A DNA stretch of 64,000 nt from Gandjariella thermophila (GCF_005405885.1 NZ_BJFL01000011.1:62001-126000); one strand, 5' to 3'. Positions 9,019-17,796 are shown, numbered from the stretch's first letter. Numbers and translations: made by a program. Notes: a model not told the origin generated them from the letters alone.

Positions 9019-9905
9019 GGCGGCGACTCACCCGGCTCGGGTGCCGACCGCAGTTCGACCACCGCCGCCGCGTCGTCGTCGCCGCGCCCGCCGCCGAGCA
9101 GCGCACCGAACCGGTCCGACGCGCGTTCGGTCACCGGCAGGCCGACGCCGTGGTCCGCGGCCTCCCGGGCGGCGAGCCGGAGGTCCTTGTGCATCAGCGC
9201 GGCGCGGAACGCGGCCGGCCGGTAGGCGCGCTTCCGCATGAAGTCCGCGCGGAACGCGAGCACCGGCGACCGCCAGCCGCTGCCCGCGAACGCGTCCAGC
9301 AGCAGTTCCCGGTCCATGCCCATGGCCTCCACGAACGCGACCGCCTCGGCCAGTCCCGCGGTCTGCACGCCGAGTAGCAGGTTGAGGGCGAGTTTGAGCA
9401 CGCTGGCGTTGCCGGGCCCGCCGAGGTACCGCACGTCCGGTCCGAGCGCGTCCAGCACGTCGGACACCGCGTCCGCGTCGGCCCGGTCGCCGGCGACGAA
9501 CACGCGCAGCCCACCGGACGCCGCCATCCGCGGGTTGCCGATCACGCACGCCTCCACCCGGCGCACCCCGGCGCCGGCGAGCCGCTTCGCGGTGTCCCGC
9601 GCGAACGCCGGCGACACCGTCGAGGTGTCCACCACGGTCAGCCCGGGGCGCAGCGTGCCGCCCAGCGCACCGAACAGCACTTGCTCGACGGCGTCCTCGC
9701 CGGCGAGGCTGAGCAGCAGCACGTCCGCCGCGGCCACGGCGTCCGCCGGGGTGGCCGCGAGGGTGGCGCCCGCGCGCACCACCGGCTCGGCCTTCGCGGC
9801 GGTCCGGTTGAACGCGGTGACCCGGAATCCCCTGGCGAGCAGGGCGCGTGCCATGCCGGCGCCCATCGCGCCGAGCCCGACCACCCCGATCGGTGCCGTC
9901 CGCAT
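9015..9905 (-). CDS. NAD(P)-dependent oxidoreductase, 6PGDH/3-hydroxyisobutyrate dehydrogenase family
   Basis: A 296-residue two-domain dehydrogenase. The N-terminal Rossmann domain shows GVVGLGAMGAGMA and an FNRT segment suggesting NADP preference, and the C-terminal all-helical domain contains the catalytic Lys region GNASVLKLALNLLLG. Family members reduce or oxidise beta-hydroxyacids, and related proteins occur in natural-product clusters as imine or keto reductases. It sits between the SchA/CurD gene and the DUF1772 gene with 3-base spacing and a GTGA overlap, so it belongs to the pathway. The substrate is unknown. Confidence 0.82.
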   Translation of the reverse strand: MRTAPIGVVGLGAMGAGMARALLARGFRVTAFNRTAAKAEPVVRAGATLAATPADAVAAADVLLLSLAGEDAVEQVLFGALGGTLRPGLTVVDTSTVSPAFARDTAKRLAGAGVRRVEACVIGNPRMAASGGLRVFVAGDRADADAVSDVLDALGPDVRYLGGPGNASVLKLALNLLLGVQTAGLAEAVAFVEAMGMDRELLLDAFAGSGWRSPVLAFRADFMRKRAYRPAAFRAALMHKDLRLAAREAADHGVGLPVTERASDRFGALLGGGRGDDDAAAVVELRSAPEPGESPP

Positions 9906-9908
9906 GGC

Positions 9909-10289
9909 TCACCCCCGCGCCGGATGGGTGTCCACGGACAGCTGGGAGACGCAGCGCATGGTGGCGTCCCGGAAGTAGCTGGCGAAGCCCTCGGCGCTGC
10001 TGGTGTCGCGGGGCTCGGCCAGGTAGGGCGAAAGCCGGTCCTCGATGAGGTGCACCCCGCGCTGCGCGGCCATGTGCCGCCCGATGGCGGCGAAGTCGCC
10101 CTCGTAGTGGATGACCCGCACGACGATGTCGTCCTTGACGAACACCGCGGTGCCGAGCAACCGCCCGGCCGGGGTGCCGTCCTCGCCGAGGAACGTCGGC
10201 GTGTCCACCCGCTGGAAGTCGGCGAAGATGTCGGCGATCTCGTCGTCGTGCCCTGGTTTGACGCGATAGCTGATCGCTGCGTACGGCAT
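9909..10289 (-). CDS. SchA/CurD-like domain protein (copy 1)
   Basis: A 126-residue protein beginning MPYAAISYRVKPGHDDEIA, with FADFQR, GRLLGTAVFVKDD, HYEGDFAAIGRHMA and the C-terminal MRCVSQLSVDT block. These match the SchA/CurD/WhiE-ORFI family of type II PKS clusters, known mainly from spore-pigment and pentangular systems. The fold resembles small ABM-like oxygenases or cyclase helpers; the catalytic role is not established for most members. A second copy lies at 16292-16660. It sits between an FAD hydroxylase and the 6PGDH-like gene in the long leftward operon. Confidence 0.85.
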   Translation of the reverse strand: MPYAAISYRVKPGHDDEIADIFADFQRVDTPTFLGEDGTPAGRLLGTAVFVKDDIVVRVIHYEGDFAAIGRHMAAQRGVHLIEDRLSPYLAEPRDTSSAEGFASYFRDATMRCVSQLSVDTHPARG

Positions 10290-10333
10290 GGCGTTCGTCC
10301 TTTCTGGAATCCTGAGAACCGCGGGTCACCCGC

Positions 10334-12004
10334 TCATCCCGTTACCGCGCTCTGGTCGCGGTGCGCGCCACCGTGCCCGCCGGGCGCCACCTCGCCGGGC
10401 GCCAACCCGCACGCGCGGGCCAGCGCGCCGGCGAGCACCCCGTCCTGGTCGGCCACCCGGCCGGCCGAGCGCGCCGCCACGAACGCGTCCGGGCGCACCA
10501 GCACCGCGCCGTCCTCGGACACGCCGTACGCCGCCGCCCAGTCCCGGTCCACCGGGGTGAGCCCACCGGCGCCGATCACGTGGCTGCGCAGCGGCAGCGA
10601 CAACTGCTTGGCGACCCGCTCGGCCGCGTCCACCCACCCGTTCGCGCGGGAGGCGGTCAGCAGCACGAACTCGTCCCAGAACAGGTCTATTGTGGACAGC
10701 CGCTCGCCGTCCCGGTCGAGCCACACGTGCGGGGCGCGGGTGCCCGGCTCGCCGGTCAGTTCCAGCCGGGGGCTGAGCACCGGCGCGTCCGGCCGGCCGC
10801 CGGTGATCGCGCCGGACCGGTACCGGTACCCGAGCGTGATGATGATGTCGTCGACGAGCGAGGCGTGGGTGTCCTCGTCGGCGTAGCCGTGCCGGATCCG
10901 GTTGCGCACCATCGCCTGCCGCGCCATGGCGGCGCCGACCCCCCGCCGTTCCGCGTCGTAGCTGTCCAGCAGCGCGTCCCCGGCCGTGCCATGCAGCACG
11001 GCCGCGAGCTTCCAGGCGAGGTTGTGCGCGTCGTGGATGCCCGTGTTGGCGCCGAACCCGCCGGCCGGCGGGTGTACGTGCGCGGCGTCGCCGGCGAGGA
11101 ACACCCGGCCCCGGCGGAAGGTTTCGGCCACCAGTTGCGCGCCCTGCCACGGCACCCTGGCGACGATCTCGACCCGCATGTCCGGCTTGCCGGCCGCGGT
11201 GCGCAGGATCTCGACGCACCGCTCGTCCGGGTAGTCGTCCGGGGTCTCCCCCCGGTCCGGGTAGTACAGCGGGGCGGCCAGCCACGGGTCGCAGCCGTGC
11301 AGCCGGGACAGTCCCATCAGCGTGCCGGGTGCCGCGGTCGCGTAGCAGAGGATGAACTTGCGGTCCTTGAGCAGGGTGGTCAGTTCCGGCGCGCGGAAGT
11401 AGATGCTCAGCGCGTTGAAGACGGTGCCGATGCCGGTGCGCCGCACGCCGAGCGCCTGCCGGGTGCGGCTGTTCGCGCCGTCCGCGCCGACCAGGTAGTC
11501 GGCCCGGACCGTGGTCTCCGCGCCGGAGCGGAGGTCCTTGATGGTCGCGGTGACGCCGTCGGCGTCCTGGCTGAACGACGTCAACCGGGTGCCGAACCGG
11601 ACGTCCGCGCCGGACCGGACGGCGAGGTCCGCCAGCACCCGCTCGTAGCGGTCCTGGCCGCAGCCCATCACCCGTTCCGGGCTGACCGTCGGACCGTCCA
11701 GCGACGGCGCCTCGAGCACCACCGCGTCGTCGATCTCGGCGAACGTCCGGACCTGGATGATGCCGCCCTCGAAGTAGGGGTGCGAGTCGCCCACCTCCAG
11801 CGCGCGGATCTCCCGGTGCACCCCCGCCGAGCGGAACAACTCCATGGTGCGCGCCTGCAGCCCCGGCGCGCGCGGCAGCGTCGACGTGCCGTCCCGCTGC
11901 TCGACCAGCAGCGGCCGGACGCCGTGCCGCGCGAGGAAAAGCGCGGTCGAGATCCCGACCGGTCCGGCACCCACCACGAGCACCGGCACGCTGATGTCAG
12001 CCAT
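10334..12004 (-). CDS. FAD-dependent aromatic hydroxylase with C-terminal thioredoxin-like domain
   Basis: A 556-residue class A flavoprotein monooxygenase (PHBH fold). It has an FAD GAGPVGIS loop at the N-terminus, the DG motif region (YLVGADGANS), and GDAAHVHPPAGGFGANTGIHDAHNLAWKL. The C-terminal 150 residues (ELTGEPGTRAPHVWLD onward) form the thioredoxin-like domain typical of RdmE/PgaE/OxyS-type polyketide hydroxylases. It uses NADPH and O2 to hydroxylate an aromatic ring and is probably a tailoring enzyme. It resembles 28838-30469 in domain layout, so the cluster has two of this type. Start ATG 12004. Confidence 0.92.
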   Translation of the reverse strand: MADISVPVLVVGAGPVGISTALFLARHGVRPLLVEQRDGTSTLPRAPGLQARTMELFRSAGVHREIRALEVGDSHPYFEGGIIQVRTFAEIDDAVVLEAPSLDGPTVSPERVMGCGQDRYERVLADLAVRSGADVRFGTRLTSFSQDADGVTATIKDLRSGAETTVRADYLVGADGANSRTRQALGVRRTGIGTVFNALSIYFRAPELTTLLKDRKFILCYATAAPGTLMGLSRLHGCDPWLAAPLYYPDRGETPDDYPDERCVEILRTAAGKPDMRVEIVARVPWQGAQLVAETFRRGRVFLAGDAAHVHPPAGGFGANTGIHDAHNLAWKLAAVLHGTAGDALLDSYDAERRGVGAAMARQAMVRNRIRHGYADEDTHASLVDDIIITLGYRYRSGAITGGRPDAPVLSPRLELTGEPGTRAPHVWLDRDGERLSTIDLFWDEFVLLTASRANGWVDAAERVAKQLSLPLRSHVIGAGGLTPVDRDWAAAYGVSEDGAVLVRPDAFVAARSAGRVADQDGVLAGALARACGLAPGEVAPGGHGGAHRDQSAVTG

Positions 12005-12043
12005 ACTCTTCGTCCTTCGCTCGATACCGGCGACAGTCGGGGA

Positions 12044-12901
12044 TCAGGGGAAGCACACCTTGGCCAGCAGTTCGAGCTGGTCCACGTCGGCGGTGCACGG
12101 GAAGAGCAGCAACTCGTCGCATCCGGCGGCGGCGTAGCCGTCGATCGTCTCCCGCAGCCGGCCCTCGTCGGCGATCACGCCGGAGGCGAGGAACCGGGCC
12201 TTCTCGCCCAGGTAGGAGTAGTAGTCGAGCAGGTACTCGCCACCCTGCCGTTTCCGGTCGTCGCCGAGCGCCACGTAGGTGAGCGCGCCCAGCTTCGGCG
12301 TGTCCGTCCGGCCGGCCTGCGCCCACGCGGCCCGCACCTTCTCGGCCTGCTCGGGATACCGGGCCACCGGGCCGCCGCCGGACACCCAGCCGATGCCGTG
12401 CCGGGCGGCGCGCGGCAGTGCTGCCGGCGAGTTGCCGCCGATCCACAGTGGAACGGTGCCGCTGGTTGGTTTCGGGCCGATGCCGGGCACCGCGCCCCCG
12501 CCGGACCACACCCGCTTCATCTCGTCCAGCAGTTCGTCCAGCCACCGGCCGCGGGTGTGGTAGTCGACGCCGGTGGCCTGGAAGTCGTCCTCCCGCCCGC
12601 CGGCGGCGACGCCGACCACGAGCCGCCCGCCAGCGATCCGGTCCACGCTGGCCAACTGCTTGGCCAGCAGCGCGGCGCTCGGCCAGTACGCGGCCAGCAG
12701 GATGGTCGGCGCCAGGGTGATGCGGGTGGTGACGGCGGCGGCCGCGGCGAGCGTCACGGTGGCGTCGTAGCTGTCGTAGACCATCCGGTCGAGCACGGCG
12801 AGCGTGCTGAACCCCAGCCCGTCCGCGCGGGCGGCGAACTCGACCAGTTGCCGGCCGTCGGCGCCGGGAACGGTGTTCGGCAGCCCAACTCCAATGTCCA
12901 T
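12044..12901 (-). CDS. LLM-class flavin-dependent oxidoreductase
   Basis: A 285-residue TIM-barrel protein of the bacterial luciferase-like family (FMN- or F420-dependent). It begins MDIGVGLPNTVPG and has FAARADGLGFSTLAVLDR, RITLAPTILLAAYW, LASVDRIAGGRLVVGVAAGG and a C-terminal DELLLFPCTADVDQLELLA. In aromatic polyketide clusters such enzymes act as flavin monooxygenases or F420 reductases; sequence alone does not separate these. Start ATG 12901 was chosen because family homology begins at once; an in-frame upstream extension is Arg-rich. It lies between two FAD monooxygenases, with 40- and 58-base gaps. Confidence 0.85.
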   Translation of the reverse strand: MDIGVGLPNTVPGADGRQLVEFAARADGLGFSTLAVLDRMVYDSYDATVTLAAAAAVTTRITLAPTILLAAYWPSAALLAKQLASVDRIAGGRLVVGVAAGGREDDFQATGVDYHTRGRWLDELLDEMKRVWSGGGAVPGIGPKPTSGTVPLWIGGNSPAALPRAARHGIGWVSGGGPVARYPEQAEKVRAAWAQAGRTDTPKLGALTYVALGDDRKRQGGEYLLDYYSYLGEKARFLASGVIADEGRLRETIDGYAAAGCDELLLFPCTADVDQLELLAKVCFP

Positions 12902-12959
12902 CACGGTCCTCCTCCGGGTTGGTTTCTCGTGGCGGGACGGGCGCCGCACCGCCGGCCGG

Positions 12960-14246
12960 TCACCCGGTGGTGTTCGCCGCCAGCACCGACTCGTCGAAAT
13001 CGATCCGCTGCAGCGACCACTTCGCCACCTGCAGTGACATCGCCACCGCCTCGGTGGCGTAGCCGAGCATCTCGGCCTGGTAGCGCTCGGCCGCCTCGGT
13101 CACCGAGCGCTCGCCCCGGTCGGCGGCGAGCAGTTCGCGGACCAGCGTGCTGGCGTCCCGCACCGCCGTGTTCGCGCCCACCCCGCCGGAGGGCGGCATG
13201 GCGTGCGCGGCGTCCCCGACCGGGATGACGGGGCCGGGCTGCCACGGTTCGATCGGCGCGGTGGCCCGCACGACGACCGGGAACGTCTCGGCGACGTCGG
13301 CGTACCTCAGCACGGCACGCAGGGCCGGATGCCAGCCCGCGGTGCGCTCCTGGACGAACCGCCACAGGCGCGGGCCGTCCATGGCGAGGAACTCCGCGTC
13401 CGGCATCCCGGTCACGGTGCGGTGCATGGAGAACACCGACATGACGTAGTCCTCGCTGTCGCCGAGGTCGAGTCCCGGCCACAGCCGCGCCGCCGCCTCC
13501 GCCGGCCTGGTACGGAACACCATCGGCATCAGGCCGAGCTTGTGCCCGTCGGAGCCGATCACCCAGGTGAACCGGTCCTGCAGGAACTCGGGCAGCTCGC
13601 GGCGCAGTTCCCCGGTCATCGGGATACGGCCGAAAACGGTCCGGACGCCGAGGTCCCGGGGCTCGGCGTGGATTCCGCGCTGCCGCCGGATCGGCGAGTT
13701 GCCGCCGTCCGCCGCGACCAGGACGTCACCGGCGGCCACCGTGCCGTCCGCGAAGTGGGCGACGACGGCGCCGTCCGGCGCTGTCTCGTAGCGGACGAAC
13801 CGCTTTCCGAAGTGGACGATGCCGTTGAGCCCGGCGAGCAGCACCCGGCGCAGCGTCACCCGGTCCACGGCGTCCACCTTGTCCGGGTCGGCGGCGCGCG
13901 GGTCGTCGAACCGCGGCGCCCACTGGCTGGCCAGGTGCTCGTCGTAGACGGCCATGCCGTAGCCGTAGCGGCTGTTCGCGGTGGCGCTCAGCAGTTCCGC
14001 CGCCCGCGGGGGCAGGCAGTCGCGCAGCGCGCGTTCCCCCTCCGGGCTGATGTGCAGCCGGTATCCCTGGTTGCGGCCACGCACCGAGCCGTCCCGCTCG
14101 TACACGGCGACCCGGATGCCGGCGGTGCGCAGCCCCTGCGCGAGGCACAGCCCGCCGACCCCGCCGCCGATCACGACGACCCGCAGGCCGCGCCGCGACT
14201 CCCCGCGGCCGCCGCCGCTGCCGGTGGCCACCGCGTCACACCCCAC
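12960..14246 (-). CDS. FAD-dependent monooxygenase, compact type (no thioredoxin domain)
   Basis: A 428-residue flavoprotein: GGGVGGLCLAQGLR nucleotide loop, YRLHISPEGERAL, the DRVTLRRVLL segment, VLVAADGGNSPIRRQ and GDAAHAMPPSGGVGANTAVRDA. It lacks the C-terminal thioredoxin domain of the larger hydroxylases and shares this form with 31243-32592. Compact flavin monooxygenases of lysolipin/xantholipin-type clusters carry out ring-opening and xanthone-forming oxidations, so this pair are candidates for such chemistry; that is inference. The GTG start at 14246 overlaps the upstream SDR by 11 bases; GTG 14231 is an alternative. Confidence 0.88.
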   Translation of the reverse strand: MGCDAVATGSGGGRGESRRGLRVVVIGGGVGGLCLAQGLRTAGIRVAVYERDGSVRGRNQGYRLHISPEGERALRDCLPPRAAELLSATANSRYGYGMAVYDEHLASQWAPRFDDPRAADPDKVDAVDRVTLRRVLLAGLNGIVHFGKRFVRYETAPDGAVVAHFADGTVAAGDVLVAADGGNSPIRRQRGIHAEPRDLGVRTVFGRIPMTGELRRELPEFLQDRFTWVIGSDGHKLGLMPMVFRTRPAEAAARLWPGLDLGDSEDYVMSVFSMHRTVTGMPDAEFLAMDGPRLWRFVQERTAGWHPALRAVLRYADVAETFPVVVRATAPIEPWQPGPVIPVGDAAHAMPPSGGVGANTAVRDASTLVRELLAADRGERSVTEAAERYQAEMLGYATEAVAMSLQVAKWSLQRIDFDESVLAANTTG

Positions 14247-14973
14247 CGTCGACGTTCAGCGTGACGCCGCTGATGTACCGGGACGTGTCGCCGGCGAGGA
14301 ACAGCACGGCGCCGGCGACGTCCTCGGGTTGGCAGATCCGGCCCAGCGCGGTCATGCCGACGATGCGTTCCACCGCGTGCGGCGGCAGTCCCGCGCCCGG
14401 CTCGGTTTCGGTCAGGCCGGGAGCGACGGTGTTGACGCGGATGCCGCGCGGGCCGAGTTCCTTGCACAGTCCCCGGGTGAAGCCGATCACGGCGGCTTTG
14501 GACGCGGTGTAGTGCACGCCGTTGACCCGGCCGCGCAGCGCGACAGAGGAGCCGACGTTCACCACGGACGCTCCGTCCACCAACAGTTCCAGCATCGCCT
14601 GGGTGACCAGGTAGGCGGCGGTGACGTTGTGGCCGAGCAGCCGGTGCCACTCGGTGTCGGTGATGTCGGCGAACGCCACGCCGCCGTCCACGCCGACGTT
14701 GTTGACCAGGACGTCCAACCGTTCCCATTCGGTGCGCACCACGTCCGCCAACCGCTCGACGTCCCGCCGGCTGGTCACGTCGGCACGGACCACCCCGTTG
14801 CGCTCGCCCAGGTCCTTCAGTTCGCGGGCGAGACTCTCCGCCGCCTCGTCCGCGCTGTGATGGCAGGCCAACACCCACGCGCCGGCGCGGGCGAACGCGA
14901 GCGTCGTGGCGCGCCCGATCCCCCTGGTGCCACCGGTCACCAGCACCCGTTTGCCGTGCAGTCCCTGATCCAC
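14236..14973 (-). CDS. SDR family oxidoreductase
   Basis: A 245-residue classical SDR with TGGTRGIG, NNVGV, catalytic Ser in NVGSSVAL and YTASK, ending NVDGGV. It is a 3-ketoacyl reductase-like enzyme using NADPH. It opens the long leftward operon and is driven by a SARP-type box at 15049-15077. The GTG start at 14973 has an AGAAAGG ribosome site; upstream sequence in frame is the promoter region. It is similar to the ketoreductase at 5590-6342 (about the same length and motifs), so one of the two may reduce the nascent chain and the other a late quinone or ketone. Confidence 0.87.
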   Translation of the reverse strand: MDQGLHGKRVLVTGGTRGIGRATTLAFARAGAWVLACHHSADEAAESLARELKDLGERNGVVRADVTSRRDVERLADVVRTEWERLDVLVNNVGVDGGVAFADITDTEWHRLLGHNVTAAYLVTQAMLELLVDGASVVNVGSSVALRGRVNGVHYTASKAAVIGFTRGLCKELGPRGIRVNTVAPGLTETEPGAGLPPHAVERIVGMTALGRICQPEDVAGAVLFLAGDTSRYISGVTLNVDGGV

Positions 14974-15048
14974 CGGACGCCACCTTTCTCGGCCAACCGA
15001 CTCGCGGCGTGGTCGCCTGTGATCCGTCGCGGCGATGCTGGCAACGCC

Positions 15049-15077
15049 GGGCCGAGCGGTACTCGAAACCCGGTCGA
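15049..15077 (-). promoter_or_regulatory. SARP-type box for the long leftward operon
   Basis: On the minus strand, TCGACCG (15077), TCGAGTA (15066) and TCGGCCC (15055) start exactly 11 bp apart, 76 bases before the GTG of the SDR gene. The 15060 region also forms a 12-bp inverted repeat with 15130-15141 (ACTCGAAACCCG against CGGGTTTCGAGT), which joins this box to the divergent one. Confidence 0.68.
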
Positions 15078-15123
15078 GAACACCGACCCGGCCGCGCCAC
15101 CGGTGCCGAGGCGTTCGCCGGCT

Positions 15124-15152
15124 TCCAACGGGTTTCGAGTCCTGCTCCACCT
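15124..15152 (+). promoter_or_regulatory. SARP-type box for the rightward O-methyltransferase
   Basis: On the plus strand, TCCAACG (15124), TCGAGTC (15135) and TCCACCT (15146) start at exact 11-bp steps, 54 bases before the ATG at 15206. With the minus-strand box at 15049-15077 this makes a divergent, probably co-activated, promoter region. Confidence 0.65.
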
Positions 15153-15205
15153 CGGGGTGGAACCTGAACAGGGCACTCTGGTTTTCGAGAAAGGGAGTCG
15201 AGCAC

Positions 15206-16213
15206 ATGACGAGTACCGCTCCGGATGTCAGCACCCCGGCAGGAATCATCAGGCTGTGCAACGCCTTCTGCGATGCCAAGGCGTTGCTCACCGCGGCAGA
15301 ACTCGATCTGTTCAGCACCCTGCACCCGGGTCCGTTGACCGAGGAGGAGATCCGGCAACGGCTGGCGTTGCACGGCCGCGGCCTCCGCGACTTCCTGCAC
15401 CTGCTGGTGGCCCTCGGCCTGCTCGAGAAGGACGGCGAGAAGTACCGCAACTCCCCCGGAGCCGACCGGTACCTGGTACGCGACCAGCCGACCTACGTCG
15501 GCGGGTTCCTGCACCGGGCCAACAACAACCTCTACCCGGCGTGGGGTCGGCTGGCCGAGGCGCTGCGCACCGGGAAGCCGCAGGCGGCCGGCGACTTCGA
15601 GCAGGTCGTCAACAACCCGAAGGTGCTCGGCCAGTTCATCCGGATGATGGACGCGCTGACCCAGGTCCTCGGCCCGCGACTGGTGGAGTCGTTCGACTGG
15701 TCGGGATACCGGACGGTGCTGGACGTCGGTGGCTGCCGGGGCAACATGGCCGGGCAGATCGTCAAGGCCTGCCCCGACCTGACCGGCCACGTGTTCGACC
15801 TGCCGCAGATGGAGCCGTTCTTCACCGAGCACATGGCGAACCTCGGCCTCACCGGGCGGATCGAGTTCCACGGGGGCAACTTCTTCCACGACCCGCTGCC
15901 CTCGGCGGACCTGGTGATCCTCGGCCACGTGCTGCACGACTTCGACCGCGAGCGGCGCAGGTTCCTCGTGCACAGGGCGTGCCAGTCGGTCAACCCCGGG
16001 GGCGCGCTGCTGGTCTACGACCGGATGCTTGGCGAGGAGCCCGACCACGTGGAGAACCTGGTGATCAGCCTCGACATGCTGCTGGTCAGCGACGGCGGCT
16101 CGGAGTACCCGGCGAGCGAGATCCATGAGCACGCCGCCGGCGCCGGCTTCACCTCGTTCGAGGACAAGCCGCTCGGCGACGACGACACGCTGGTGATCTG
16201 CCGGCGCGGATGA
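15206..16213 (+). CDS. SAM-dependent O-methyltransferase (acetylserotonin OMT-like)
   Basis: A 335-residue small-molecule methyltransferase. The N-terminal dimerisation winged helix covers about residues 15-100 (FCDAKALLTAAELDLF, LHGRGLRDFLHLLVALGLLE). The C-terminal Rossmann domain has the SAM motif VLDVGGCRGNMA and LGHVLHDF, where the His is the usual catalytic base. Related enzymes methylate phenolic hydroxyls of aromatic polyketides. The ATG at 15206 has GAAAGGGAG upstream. It is transcribed alone to the right, ending at a strong hairpin. It is a paralogue of 16693-17748, so two methylations on different positions are likely. Confidence 0.9.
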   Translation: MTSTAPDVSTPAGIIRLCNAFCDAKALLTAAELDLFSTLHPGPLTEEEIRQRLALHGRGLRDFLHLLVALGLLEKDGEKYRNSPGADRYLVRDQPTYVGGFLHRANNNLYPAWGRLAEALRTGKPQAAGDFEQVVNNPKVLGQFIRMMDALTQVLGPRLVESFDWSGYRTVLDVGGCRGNMAGQIVKACPDLTGHVFDLPQMEPFFTEHMANLGLTGRIEFHGGNFFHDPLPSADLVILGHVLHDFDRERRRFLVHRACQSVNPGGALLVYDRMLGEEPDHVENLVISLDMLLVSDGGSEYPASEIHEHAAGAGFTSFEDKPLGDDDTLVICRRG

Positions 16214-16237
16214 GCGCGGGCGGCACCCCCGCGGGAG

Positions 16238-16263
16238 GGGCCGGGATCGTGCGATCCCGGCCC
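16238..16263. terminator. Bidirectional terminator hairpin
   Basis: A perfect 12-bp stem, GGGCCGGGATCG with CGATCCCGGCCC, with a 2-base loop. It lies between the convergent O-methyltransferase and SchA/CurD genes. Confidence 0.75.
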
Positions 16264-16291
16264 GTCCCGTTCGGCCCCGTGGTCGCGGCGG

Positions 16292-16660
16292 TCAGCTGCG
16301 CGGCACCGCGAACTGGGTGATGCATCGCAGCATGCTGGCCTTGAAGGTGCGCACGAAACCGTCCACCGTGCCGGTGTCCCTCGGCGTGTTCAGGTACGGC
16401 GCGAGCCGGCGTTCCACCTCCCGCACCCCCGGCTGGCCGGCCATGAACCGGGCCACCGCGTCCAGGTCGCCCTCGTACTCGATGAACCGCACCAGCGTGG
16501 CGTCCCGGATGAACACCGCAGTGGCGAGGATCCGGCCGGCCGGCCTGCCCTCGCCGTCCGGGACCACGGTGGACTTCGGCCGCTGGAAGTCGCGGAAGAC
16601 CTCGGCGACCTCGTCCTCGCATCCGCTCCTGATGTCGTAGGTGATGGCCGCGTACGGCAT
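16292..16660 (-). CDS. SchA/CurD-like domain protein (copy 2)
   Basis: A 122-residue homologue of the protein at 9909-10289: it begins MPYAAITYDIRSG and has FRDFQRPKS, GRILATAVFIRDA, RFIEYEGDLDAVARFMAG and the C-terminal SMLRCITQFAVPR block. The family (WhiE-ORFI, CurD, SchA) is tied to type II PKS operons and has no agreed biochemical function. It is the last gene of the leftward operon GT-P450-OMT-CurD and lies 32 bases after the OMT stop. Two such genes in one cluster, one per operon, is not the usual arrangement. Confidence 0.85.
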   Translation of the reverse strand: MPYAAITYDIRSGCEDEVAEVFRDFQRPKSTVVPDGEGRPAGRILATAVFIRDATLVRFIEYEGDLDAVARFMAGQPGVREVERRLAPYLNTPRDTGTVDGFVRTFKASMLRCITQFAVPRS

Positions 16661-16692
16661 GGGTCGCTCCCTCCCCCGTCCGTGGGTTCGCG

Positions 16693-17748
16693 TCAGCGCG
16701 ACTTCCTGGCGACCACCGCGGTTTCCAGGCCGTCGAACAGCGGCAGCGCGGCGACCGAGGCGAACCCCGCGTCGGTCGCGTACCGGCGGCAGTCGGCCAC
16801 CGTGTACTCCGCGCCGCCCGGGGTCACCACCAGTAGGTTCAGGCAGCCGAGGAGGCCGAGCGCGTTCTCGCGCCGGTCGTCGTCAATCATCCGGTCGTAG
16901 ATCACCACGATGCCGCCGGGCCGCACCGCGTCGTGCGCCTTGCGCACCAGCGTGGCCCGCTCCGCCTCGTCCCAGTCGTGCAGGATGTGCCCGAAGATCA
17001 GCACGTCGGCGGGGGGCAGCGGCTCGGTGAAGAAGTCGCCGACCACGAAGTCGACGCGGTCGGCGGTGCCCTTGTCCCGCATGTGCTCGGTGAACAGGTC
17101 GGCGATCTCCGGCCGGTCGAACACCACCCCGCGCAGGTGCGGGTGCGCGTTGACCAGGTGCGCGGACAGGTTCCCCCGGGCGCCGCCGACGTCGACGAAC
17201 GTGGTGTGCTCGCGCCAGTCGAGCCCCGTGGCGAGTTCGGTGGCGATGTGCGTGGTCCACGCGTCCATCGCCGCGATGAAGCCGCGCCGCTCGTCCCTGT
17301 CCTCGTACAGGCGCTCGAAGTAGTCCGCGCTGTCCCAACCGATGTACGGCTTGCCGGTGCGCAGGCTCTCGGTGAGGCCGCCCCACGCGCGGAAGAGGTG
17401 CTTGCTGGCCTGCCGCATCCACCCGCCGAGGTAGGTGTCCCTGTTCTCGTCGAGGAAGTAGCCGGTGGCCGGCGTGTTGCGGTACAGCCCGTCGTCCCGC
17501 TCCAGCATGCCGAGCGCCACCAGCGCGTCCAGGAAGTCCCGCGCCGAGCGGGGATGCAGGTCCAGCCGCGCGCGTAGCTGCTCCACGCTCGCCGGCCCGG
17601 CGCCGAGTTCGGTGAACAGTCCGATCTCGACGGCGGTGAGCAGCGTCTTGGCGCCCCAGAACGAGGTGCCCAGCTCGATGATGGGTCGGGCGCTGGGCGC
17701 GCCGTGCGCCGCGCGCGTCAGGGTCGTGGCGCGGTCCGTGGTGGTCAT
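16693..17748 (-). CDS. SAM-dependent O-methyltransferase (acetylserotonin OMT-like)
   Basis: A 351-residue methyltransferase with the same two-domain plan as 15206-16213. The dimerisation domain contains FWGAKTLLTAVEIGLF and LHPRSARDFLDALVALGML; the SAM motif is FVDVGGARGNLS; LIFGHILHDWDE carries the likely catalytic His. It probably methylates a phenol of the polyketide core. It is 49 bases downstream of the P450 gene and 32 bases upstream of the SchA/CurD gene in one operon, so hydroxylation by the P450 followed by methylation is plausible, though not shown. Confidence 0.9.
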   Translation of the reverse strand: MTTTDRATTLTRAAHGAPSARPIIELGTSFWGAKTLLTAVEIGLFTELGAGPASVEQLRARLDLHPRSARDFLDALVALGMLERDDGLYRNTPATGYFLDENRDTYLGGWMRQASKHLFRAWGGLTESLRTGKPYIGWDSADYFERLYEDRDERRGFIAAMDAWTTHIATELATGLDWREHTTFVDVGGARGNLSAHLVNAHPHLRGVVFDRPEIADLFTEHMRDKGTADRVDFVVGDFFTEPLPPADVLIFGHILHDWDEAERATLVRKAHDAVRPGGIVVIYDRMIDDDRRENALGLLGCLNLLVVTPGGAEYTVADCRRYATDAGFASVAALPLFDGLETAVVARKSR

Positions 17749-17796
17749 GGTGTCGCGGTCCTTCCTCGGGTTTCCGGCGGGGTCGGGGGCGGGCCG

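Noticed and set aside
10361-13228. A 955-residue plus-strand frame over the FAD hydroxylase and luciferase-like genes
   Set aside because: It is the antisense of two genes with intact motifs. It contains no recognisable domain and has biased, repetitive composition.
13203-14264. Plus-strand 353-residue frame opposite the compact FAD monooxygenase
   Set aside because: Antisense shadow with His/Arg/Val-rich low-information sequence. The minus strand carries an intact FAD enzyme.
15059-15141. The 12-bp inverted repeat ACTCGAAACCCG/CGGGTTTCGAGT as a long hairpin terminator
   Set aside because: It lies in a divergent promoter region with a spacer of about 60 bases. The two halves are better explained as mirror-image SARP repeats for the two directions.
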